Both the position numbers and the translations under genes were made by a program. The notes under the pieces are model-generated. The model was not told where the DNA came from. It saw nothing but the letters and a program-made list of their open reading frames with translations, and made no database searches. 6,308 nt of DNA from NCBI GenBank assembly GCA_018715105.1, contig DVMG01000059.1, forward strand, positions 1-6,308. Reading direction: 5' to 3'. This document shows, one piece after another, positions 1-5,099 of the stretch. The stretch is from Candidatus Ventricola intestinavium (GTDB lineage: Bacteria; Bacillota; Clostridia; Christensenellales; Aristaeellaceae). Position 1 is the stretch's first letter; each line of letters opens with the position of its first letter.

Positions 1-57
1 TCCGTTGCGTCCGCTGTGTCAGGCGCGATCCAAAGAGAAAGAAAGGCGTGAATATTT
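1..57 (+). other. Upstream leader of the aminotransferase gene, possibly including the end of a preceding gene
   Basis: All three + frames are open at the left edge. Frame 1 closes at a TGA at 49-51, and frame 2 closes at 68-70, 13 nt inside the aminotransferase gene. Either could be the C-terminus of an upstream co-transcribed gene, but the stretch is too short to recognise a protein. No convincing -35/-10 pair is visible. The only clear signal is a modest purine-rich ribosome binding site, GAAAGG at 41-46, 11 nt before the ATG at 58. Confidence 0.3.
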
Positions 58-1248
58 ATGCCCGAGCTGAGCCATCGTGTTCAGACGTTTACCGATTCCG
101 TCATCCGGCGCATGACCCGTATCAGCGACGAGGTCGGCGCGATCAATCTTTCCCAGGGCTTCCCGGATTTTCCCCCGCCCAAGGCCATCACCGACCGCCT
201 GCGTGAGGTGGCTCAGGAGGGCCCGCATCAGTATTCCGTCACATTCGGCGCGGAGAATTTCCGGCAGGCGCTGGCCGACAAGCAGGGCCGCGCGTACGGG
301 CGAACCCTGGATCCGGAAACCGAAATTCTGGTCACATGCGGCGGCACCGAAGCCATGATGTGCGCCATGATGACCGTGTGCAATCCGGGCGACAAGGTCG
401 TCGTCTTTTCCCCGTTTTATGAGAATTATGGGGCGGACGCCATTCTCTCCGGGGCCGACCCGATTTTCGTCCCGCTTGTGCCGCCCGCGTTTGATTTTGA
501 TCCCGCCGTGCTGGAGGATGCGTTCCGCCAGCATCCCAAGGCGATTATCGTGTGCAATCCGTCCAATCCCTGCGGCAAGGTGTTTACAAAGGAAGAGCTT
601 CTCTTCATTGGCGGCCTGTGCAACCGTTATGACGCCTATATGATCACCGACGAGGTATACGAGCACATCGTCTTTCCGCCGTATCACCATGTATATGCGG
701 GCTCCCTGCCGGAAATTGCCGACCGCGTGATTTGTTGTTCCTCTCTCTCCAAGACCTATTCGATCACGGGTTGGCGGCTTGGATACCTGATCGGTCCGGC
801 GAATGTGATTGAAGCGGCCAAAAAGGTGCACGACTTTTTAACCGTCGGCGCCGCTGCCCCGCTTCAGGAGGCCGCCGTGGTGGGCCTTCAATTCCCGCAG
901 AGTTACTACGACGGCCTTGCCAGGCTATATGCTGAAAAACGCCGGCTCTTCCTGGACGGGCTCGACCGCATCGGCCTGAAGCACACCGTTCCCCAGGGTT
1001 CCTATTTTGTGCTGGTGGATATCGGCGATTTTCTGAAGCCCGGCACGCTCCTGGCGGGCAAAAGCGATCTGGAATTCTGCGAGTGGATGATCCGCACGGT
1101 CGGTGTGGCGGCGGTTCCGGGCTCCAGCTTTTTCCGTGAGCCGGTCAACCATCTGATTCGCCTGCATTTTGCATGCAGCGAGGAGACGCTTCGCAAAGCG
1201 CTTGACAGGCTTGCCCGCCTGCCGGAGCTCGTCCGGGTATCGGAATGA
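58..1248 (+). CDS. PLP-dependent class I/II aminotransferase (YbdL / kynurenine aminotransferase-like)
   Basis: A cytosolic enzyme that moves the amino group of an amino acid to a 2-oxo acid using pyridoxal phosphate. The 396-residue length is normal for fold-type I aminotransferases. Visible motifs: N-terminal INLSQGFPDF (29-38), NPSNP (167-171) with the cofactor-contacting Asn167, ITDEVYEH (196-203) with Asp198 and Tyr201, SLSKTYSITGWRLGY (229-243) with Schiff-base Lys232 and phosphate-binding Arg240, and HLIRLHFA (365-372) with Arg368, expected to bind the substrate carboxylate. The INLSQGFPDF, EVYEH, SKTY..TGW and HLIRL motifs and the KVHDFLT segment match E. coli YbdL (methionine-preferring) and kynurenine aminotransferases. 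Met, Phe or other aromatic/hydrophobic substrates are therefore likely, but specificity cannot be settled here. The ATG at 58 is preceded by GAAAGG (41-46) and keeps the full N-terminus. It is the first gene of the visible operon, 51 nt before a hydroxycarboxylate dehydrogenase-like gene. Confidence 0.95.
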   Translation: MPELSHRVQTFTDSVIRRMTRISDEVGAINLSQGFPDFPPPKAITDRLREVAQEGPHQYSVTFGAENFRQALADKQGRAYGRTLDPETEILVTCGGTEAMMCAMMTVCNPGDKVVVFSPFYENYGADAILSGADPIFVPLVPPAFDFDPAVLEDAFRQHPKAIIVCNPSNPCGKVFTKEELLFIGGLCNRYDAYMITDEVYEHIVFPPYHHVYAGSLPEIADRVICCSSLSKTYSITGWRLGYLIGPANVIEAAKKVHDFLTVGAAAPLQEAAVVGLQFPQSYYDGLARLYAEKRRLFLDGLDRIGLKHTVPQGSYFVLVDIGDFLKPGTLLAGKSDLEFCEWMIRTVGVAAVPGSSFFREPVNHLIRLHFACSEETLRKALDRLARLPELVRVSE

Positions 1249-1257
1249 CAAAGAGGG

Positions 1258-1276
1258 CAGCTGGGAGATCCAGCTG
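1258..1276. other. Perfect inverted repeat in the gap between the aminotransferase and dehydrogenase genes
   Basis: CAGCTGG (1258-1264) and CCAGCTG (1270-1276) form a perfect 7-bp stem around the 5-nt loop GAGAT, extendable by a G-U pair. It starts 10 nt after the TGA stop at 1246-1248 and ends 8 nt before the GGAGGA ribosome binding site of the next gene (1285-1290). There is no T-run after it, so it is not an intrinsic terminator. It could be an RNA processing or stability hairpin, an operator, or chance in GC-rich DNA. Confidence 0.35.
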
Positions 1277-1299
1277 AAATCCGCGGAGGAAAACACCCC

Positions 1300-2388
1300 A
1301 TGTATACAACCGATGTTGTCACCCTGCCGCGTTTTAGCTTCGGCCGCGGCCTTTACGCCCGTTTTCCCGCGCTGTGCGCGGCATGGGGCCGCCGTTTTGC
1401 CGTTGTGGGCGGAGAAACGGCCATGAGCAAAGCCCTGCCCCCGCTTCAAAGCGCGATCACGGATACGCCGATGCAGCTGCTCGCCGCGCTGCCCTACGGC
1501 GGCGCCTGCACGCTCGCCGCAATCGAACGCCTTGCGCGGGAAATCGCGCCGCTTCACGCGGATTTTATCGTTGGCATGGGTGGCGGAAAGGCCCTTGACA
1601 CGGCGAAAGGTGTCGCGCATCGGCTCGGCCTGCCGCTAGTCAGCCTGCCGACGCTGGTTTCAAACTGTGCGCCCATCACGGCGCTGTCCGTTGTTTACCG
1701 GGAGGATGGGCCGTTTGACCGCTTTCTCTTTTACGATGCGCCGCCCGCGCTTACGCTGATCGATCTGTCCATTGCCGCGGCCGCGCCCGCGCGCTACTTC
1801 CGCGCGGGCCTGGGCGACACGCTGGCCAAGCATCTGGAATCCACCTTCTCCGCACGCGGAGACGAGCTGGGCGGCGCGATGGATCACATGTCTCTCATCG
1901 GCGTAAGCCTGTCCGCCACGTGTTATGATCCGATCCTCCGCTTTGGGCGCCAGGCCCTGTCGGAAGTGGAGCGCGGCGAGGCAGGCCCGGCGATGGAGCT
2001 GTGTGCGCGCAGTGTGATCCTCTCGGCGGGCCTCGTTTCCCTGATGGCCAACGATGATTACAACTGTGCGCTTGCCCATGCGGTTTGCTACGGCCTGCAG
2101 CACTTTGAGCATGTCGAACGCGACTTTCTGCACGGCGATCTGGTCGCCTACGGCGCGCTTGTGCAGCTGATGCTGGATGGCCAGCAGGAGCGTGCCCGCG
2201 CCCTGCGCGCATTCCTCGTTTCCATTGGAACGCCTGTGACGCTCGCGCAGATGCGTGTGCCGCTTGAGCGCGGGGCGCTTTCCGAGGCGCTCCTTGAGGC
2301 CACCACCGGGCCCGATATGGCCCACATTCCTTATCCGATCACGCAGGACATGGTGTTTTCCGCCATGGAGCGTGTGGAACAGCTCTGA
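1300..2388 (+). CDS. HcxA/GldA-type iron-containing alcohol dehydrogenase family oxidoreductase (putative hydroxycarboxylate dehydrogenase)
   Basis: A cytosolic NAD(P)-dependent, metal-requiring dehydrogenase of 362 residues. The N-terminal half carries the dinucleotide-binding GMGGGKALDTAK (92-103). It is followed by SLPTLVSNCAPITALSVVY (115-133), the family's conserved loop. The C-terminal helical half carries the expected metal ligands: Asp173 in AGLGDTLAKHLE (169-180), His260 in AHAV (259-262) and His278 in FLHGDLVAYG (276-285). Length and motif order resemble E. coli HcxA (YbdH), which reduces 2-oxo acids such as 2-oxobutanoate, more than classic glycerol dehydrogenase. One oddity is HAVCYG at 260-265, where relatives usually have HAVHNG, so a conserved His is Cys263. 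The ATG at 1300 has GGAGGA at 1285-1290. Next to an aminotransferase, it probably reduces the 2-oxo acid that enzyme makes; this is inference. Glycerol or another polyol remains an alternative substrate. Confidence 0.85.
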   Translation: MYTTDVVTLPRFSFGRGLYARFPALCAAWGRRFAVVGGETAMSKALPPLQSAITDTPMQLLAALPYGGACTLAAIERLAREIAPLHADFIVGMGGGKALDTAKGVAHRLGLPLVSLPTLVSNCAPITALSVVYREDGPFDRFLFYDAPPALTLIDLSIAAAAPARYFRAGLGDTLAKHLESTFSARGDELGGAMDHMSLIGVSLSATCYDPILRFGRQALSEVERGEAGPAMELCARSVILSAGLVSLMANDDYNCALAHAVCYGLQHFEHVERDFLHGDLVAYGALVQLMLDGQQERARALRAFLVSIGTPVTLAQMRVPLERGALSEALLEATTGPDMAHIPYPITQDMVFSAMERVEQL

Positions 2389-2410
2389 TGCCGCCCGCAG
2401 GTTTTTCAAG

Positions 2411-2463
2411 GCCTTCGCCCGGTTTCGGAAGGACAACCGGGCAAAAGAAGCGGCCCGTTGCCC
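2411..2463. other. Cluster of overlapping, mutually exclusive hairpins between dehydrogenase and permease genes
   Basis: In the 114-nt gap (2389-2502), GCCCGGTT (2417-2424) pairs perfectly with AACCGGGC (2435-2442) around a 10-nt loop. A competing stem pairs CCTTC (2412-2416) with GAAGG (2428-2432). A third pairs GGGCAA (2439-2444) with TTGCCC (2458-2463), reusing the second arm of the first stem. None is followed by a T-run. The arrangement resembles a switching leader, but GC-rich sequence makes such pairings common, and no known riboswitch or T-box element is recognised. Confidence 0.3.
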
Positions 2464-2488
2464 AGCACCCTGATACGACCGTCTCTGC

Positions 2489-2496
2489 AAGGAGGG
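2489..2496 (+). promoter_or_regulatory. Ribosome binding site that fixes the TTG start of the ABC permease
   Basis: AAGGAGGG is followed by a 6-nt spacer and then TTG at 2503. This is the only strong Shine-Dalgarno sequence before the permease reading frame. It favours 2503 over the upstream in-frame TTG at 2458, which would add 15 residues with no transporter character and has no ribosome binding site of its own. Confidence 0.85.
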
Positions 2497-2502
2497 ATCC
2501 AT

Positions 2503-3168
2503 TTGCTCGCCACCATCCAGGACCTGCTCGTCAAATATGGCATGAACTTTTTAAACGGCCTGGGCACCACCCTGCTGCTGGCGCTGATCTCCGTGGCCAT
2601 CGGCTGCGTGTTCGGCGCTCTGCTGGCCATCATGCGTCTGTCCCGCTCAAAGATTCTGGGGCTGATTGCCACGGTCTACACCGAGGTCATCCGCGATACG
2701 CCGCTCCTGCTGCAGCTGTATTTCTTTTACTTCCTGCTGCCGGATCTGCTGCCTGCGCTGCGCCTTTCCAAGTTTACGTGCATCGCTGTCGCGCTTGTCT
2801 TCAACTCCGCTGCGTACATGTCCGAGATCTTTCGTTCCGGCATCCAGTCGATCGACCGCGGTCAGACCGAGGCGGCCCGCTCTCTGGGCCTCTCCTCTTC
2901 CCAGACGATGATGCGCATTGTTCTGCCGCAGGCGTTTAAAAACGTCCTGCCCGCCATGTGCAATGAGTTTGTCGCCGTCACCAAGGAAACCTCGCTGGCT
3001 TCCACCTTTTATGTCGGCGATCTGATGACCCAGTATCAGACGATTTCCGGCAAGACCTATCTGGTCATTGAACCGCTGATCATCATCGGCGTCATCTATT
3101 TTGTCGTCACCTTTACCATGAGCAAGCTTGTCGCCGTTCTTGAAAGGAGGCTGAAGACCGATGACTGA
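2503..3168 (+). CDS. Polar amino acid ABC transporter permease (HisM/GlnP family)
   Basis: Inner-membrane channel subunit of an amino acid importer, 221 residues from the TTG start chosen for the AAGGAGGG just upstream. Hydrophobic segments lie near residues 18-44, 55-80, 92-112 and 188-208, with a further weaker one near 150-175, matching the five-helix HisM/GlnP pattern. Family signatures are RDTPLLLQLYFFYFLLP (64-80) and the EAA coupling loop EAARSLGLSSSQ (123-134) with VLPQAFK (140-146), which docks onto the ATPase. The family transports polar, charged or other amino acids, and the sequence does not reveal which. The stop codon overlaps the next gene's start by 8 nt, so the subunits are translationally coupled. 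These permeases work as homo- or heterodimers; only one permease gene is present here, so a homodimer is likely. No solute-binding protein gene is in the window. Confidence 0.93.
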   Translation: MLATIQDLLVKYGMNFLNGLGTTLLLALISVAIGCVFGALLAIMRLSRSKILGLIATVYTEVIRDTPLLLQLYFFYFLLPDLLPALRLSKFTCIAVALVFNSAAYMSEIFRSGIQSIDRGQTEAARSLGLSSSQTMMRIVLPQAFKNVLPAMCNEFVAVTKETSLASTFYVGDLMTQYQTISGKTYLVIEPLIIIGVIYFVVTFTMSKLVAVLERRLKTDD

Positions 3169-3916
3169 TTTCGACTTGAAGGCCGCCCCTGAGCTCATCC
3201 GCGTGGAAGATCTTCACAAGGACTTTGGCCCGCTCAAGGTGCTTGCCGGCATCACGGAAACCATCCATAAGGGAGAGGTCGTCTCGCTGATCGGCCCGTC
3301 CGGATCGGGGAAATCCACCTTCCTGCGCTGCCTGAACCGCCTGGAGGATCCCACCAGCGGCCACATCTGGTTTGACGGCGTGGATATCGCCGACAAATCC
3401 GTCAACATCGACAAGCACCGTCAGAAAATGGGCATGGTCTTCCAGCACTTCAACATCTTCCCCCACATGTCCGTCATCGACAACATCACCCTTGCCCCCG
3501 TGCTGCTCGGCAAACAGAGCAAGGAAGAGGCGGTGGCCAAGGCAGAGGCCCTTCTTGCCCGCGTCGGGCTCTCCGATAAGCGGGACAGCAAGCCCTCCCG
3601 CCTTTCCGGCGGACAGAAGCAGCGCCTGGCCATTGTGCGCGCCCTGGCGATGGAGCCGGAGGTCATGCTTTTTGACGAACCCACATCCGCACTCGATCCG
3701 GAGATGGTCGGGGAGGTGCTGGAAGTCATCAAGGCGCTGGCCCGAAACAAGATGACCTGCGTGATTGTAACCCATGAGATGGGCTTTGCGCGCGAGGTGT
3801 GCAACCGCGTGCTGTTTATGGACGGGGGCGTCATCTGTGAGCAGGGCAATCCGCGGGATCTGTTTGATCATCCGCAGCACCCGCGCACGAAGGATTTTCT
3901 GAGCAAGGTGCTGTAA
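3161..3916 (+). CDS. Amino acid ABC transporter ATP-binding protein (GlnQ/HisP family)
   Basis: ATP-hydrolysing cytoplasmic subunit that powers the permease encoded just upstream. All motor motifs are intact in 251 residues: Walker A GPSGSGKST (45-53), Q-loop Gln95 in MVFQHFNIFPH (92-102), ABC signature LSGGQ (148-152), Walker B VMLFDEP (168-174) with catalytic Glu173, D-loop SALD (176-179) and switch His205 in THEMGFA. The sequence FQHFNLFPH-like plus DEPTSALDPEMVGEVL is characteristic of the polar amino acid importer ATPases. ATG at 3161 follows AAAGGAGG (3143-3150) with a 10-nt spacer and overlaps the permease stop (ATGACTGA). The stop TAA shares its last base with the ATG of the pseudouridine synthase gene. 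There is no sign of a C-terminal regulatory domain such as the ACT-like one in MetN, so this is not a methionine MetNI-type ATPase. Confidence 0.96.
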   Translation: MTDFDLKAAPELIRVEDLHKDFGPLKVLAGITETIHKGEVVSLIGPSGSGKSTFLRCLNRLEDPTSGHIWFDGVDIADKSVNIDKHRQKMGMVFQHFNIFPHMSVIDNITLAPVLLGKQSKEEAVAKAEALLARVGLSDKRDSKPSRLSGGQKQRLAIVRALAMEPEVMLFDEPTSALDPEMVGEVLEVIKALARNKMTCVIVTHEMGFAREVCNRVLFMDGGVICEQGNPRDLFDHPQHPRTKDFLSKVL

Positions 3917-4845
3917 TGCAGCTTCTTCACATCGTTTCCCGGGAGGAAGAGGGCCTCACCCTCCATCAGCTGCTGCGCGAGGTGCTGGGGCTCTCTGCCC
4001 GTGAAACGCGGGCAGTCAAGCAGCAGGGCGCCGTCACGGTTGACGCAGCGCCCTTTTTTTCGAATCAGCCCCTGCATGCAGGCATGACCGTGCGCGTTGC
4101 GCTCAGCGGCTATGAACCGAAGCGCGTTTCCCTGCCGGAAAGCGGCCTTCCGTCCGTGCAGGTGCTTTATGAGGATGAGGCGCTGTTGGCGGTGCAAAAA
4201 CCCGCGCCGCTGCAATGCCATCCCTCTCCCTCCGCGCCAGGGGGCAGCGACACGCTGGAGGCCCGCGTTCAGGCGTATCTTCATGCGCCTGCGCATCCCG
4301 TTCACCGGCTTGACACGGAGACCACGGGCATCGTGCTCTTTGCCAAACTCCCCTATGCGCATGCGCATCTTCAGCGGCAAATGCAGGCAGGAACCTTCAT
4401 AAAAGCCTATGAGGCCTGGGTTTGGGGGATTCCGCATCCCGCCTGTGGCGAAATTGACGCGCCCATTGCGCCCGTCGCACCAGGGAGTTTTACCCGTTCG
4501 GTTTCTCCTCAGGGGCAGCCTGCTGTGAGCCGTTATCAGGTCCGGCGTGTGCTGAAGGGGGCTGACGGCACCCTTCTGGCTCTCGTTTCGCTCTTTCCCA
4601 TGACGGGGCGCACGCATCAGCTGCGCGTGCACATGGCGCATATCGGCTGCCCCATTCTGGGGGATGAACGATACGGCACGCCTGCATCCCGCGAGCTCTC
4701 CTCTCGCCTGGGCATCCGCTGGCAGCAGCTTTGCGCCGTGTCCCTGTGCTTTCTCCACCCGTTGACCGGCCGGAAGATGCACATCACGTGCGACGCGGCC
4801 TTTTCTCTTTCCTGCGCTCCGCCCATGGATGGACGGCCAATTTGA
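3916..4845 (+). CDS. RluA-family RNA pseudouridine synthase
   Basis: Converts specific uridines in rRNA or tRNA to pseudouridine; 309 residues, a usual size for Firmicutes RluA/RluD-like enzymes. An N-terminal S4-like RNA-binding region spans roughly residues 13-65 (the segment AVKQQGAVTVD). The catalytic domain starts near VLYEDEALLAVQKPAPLQCHP (83-103). It contains HRLDTETTG (130-138) with the nucleophile Asp133, then LFAK (141-144), GRTHQLRVH (231-239) and HIGCPILGDERYG (242-254), all RluA-family landmarks. The target uridine cannot be predicted, so no RluB/C/D name is given. The ATG overlaps the ATPase TAA by one base (TAATG), with AAGGTG at 3905-3910 as ribosome binding site. It is thus the last gene of the operon, 21 nt before the terminator. 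Its role with the transport genes is not obvious; co-transcription may simply be positional. Confidence 0.93.
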   Translation: MQLLHIVSREEEGLTLHQLLREVLGLSARETRAVKQQGAVTVDAAPFFSNQPLHAGMTVRVALSGYEPKRVSLPESGLPSVQVLYEDEALLAVQKPAPLQCHPSPSAPGGSDTLEARVQAYLHAPAHPVHRLDTETTGIVLFAKLPYAHAHLQRQMQAGTFIKAYEAWVWGIPHPACGEIDAPIAPVAPGSFTRSVSPQGQPAVSRYQVRRVLKGADGTLLALVSLFPMTGRTHQLRVHMAHIGCPILGDERYGTPASRELSSRLGIRWQQLCAVSLCFLHPLTGRKMHITCDAAFSLSCAPPMDGRPI

Positions 4846-4866
4846 TCCAGATCCGTCAGAACATGG

Positions 4867-4903
4867 AAAAACCGGGCCGGCATGTTTGCCGGACCGGTTT
4901 TTT
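4867..4903 (+). terminator. Intrinsic terminator ending the five-gene operon
   Basis: A 16-position stem (4867-4882 with 4887-4902) encloses the 4-nt loop TGTT. It has one internal G/A mismatch (4876/4893). The GC core is CCGG plus CCGGCA pairing with TGCCGG plus CCGG. The 3' arm runs into six T (4898-4903), with another T-rich tract at 4911-4919. The 5' A-run pairs with the T-run, so some activity on the opposite strand is possible. Confidence 0.9.
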
Positions 4904-4980
4904 GAATCGGTTCTTTTTTCTTATATTTCCTGAATTTTCGTGCTCTCGCGCTCTTGCATGGAACCCGCATGCCCTTGCCT

Positions 4981-4997
4981 TTTCCAAAACATGGAAA
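4981..4997. promoter_or_regulatory. Small inverted repeat upstream of the SH3 protein gene, possible operator
   Basis: TTTCCA (4981-4986) and TGGAAA (4992-4997) are perfect inverted copies separated by AAACA. They lie about 15 nt before a possible -10 box (5012-5017), where a repressor or activator would sit. No known regulator site is recognised and chance is possible. Confidence 0.25.
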
Positions 4998-5017
4998 TGG
5001 TTATGGTGCAATAAAAT
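4989..5017 (+). promoter_or_regulatory. Possible promoter of the SH3 protein gene
   Basis: TAAAAT at 5012-5017 differs from the consensus -10 box by one base and lies in the AT-richer stretch between the terminator and the SH3 gene. The hexamer 17 nt upstream (near 4989-4994) is not a good -35 match. A promoter is needed here because the preceding operon ends at a strong terminator, but its exact position is uncertain. The remaining intergenic sequence (4904-4980) holds nothing else recognisable. Confidence 0.25.
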
Positions 5018-5084
5018 TCTTCCCACCTTCGTCAGATATGCAGAAGACGATCAAGAGCGGCCGCTTGGACGCCTTCGCAATGAC

Positions 5085-5092
5085 AAAGGAGG
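5085..5092 (+). promoter_or_regulatory. Strong ribosome binding site that sets the start of the SH3 protein
   Basis: AAAGGAGG is followed by a 7-nt spacer and the ATG at 5100. This site, together with the signal peptide that begins at that ATG, rules out the longer in-frame reading from 4731, which would run through the end of the pseudouridine synthase gene and the terminator. Confidence 0.9.
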
Positions 5093-5099
5093 ACTTCCT

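Noticed and set aside
19..831. Long minus-strand reading frames, including 19-831, 925-1620, 1660-2502, 3113-3880 and 3868-4782
   Set aside because: Each lies antisense to a clearly conserved gene, with compositionally biased translations and no recognisable motif. Such open frames are common opposite GC-rich genes.
2417..2442. GCCCGGTT/AACCGGGC hairpin as a terminator between the dehydrogenase and permease genes
   Set aside because: It is followed by AAAAG and not by T residues, so it lacks the tract needed for intrinsic termination on the + strand.
2458..2502. Earlier TTG start for the ABC permease
   Set aside because: There is no ribosome binding site before 2458, whereas AAGGAGGG lies 6 nt before the TTG at 2503. 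The extra 15 residues do not resemble a HisM/GlnP N-terminus.
2388..2939. 183-residue + strand reading frame starting at the dehydrogenase stop codon (TGATG)
   Set aside because: It overlaps the well-supported permease in another frame and its translation shows no protein-family features; a GC-rich shadow.
4731..5099. In-frame upstream extension of the SH3 protein by 123 residues
   Set aside because: It would overlap the end of the pseudouridine synthase gene and read through a strong terminator. The residues have no domain character, and the AAAGGAGG site plus signal peptide fix the start at 5100.
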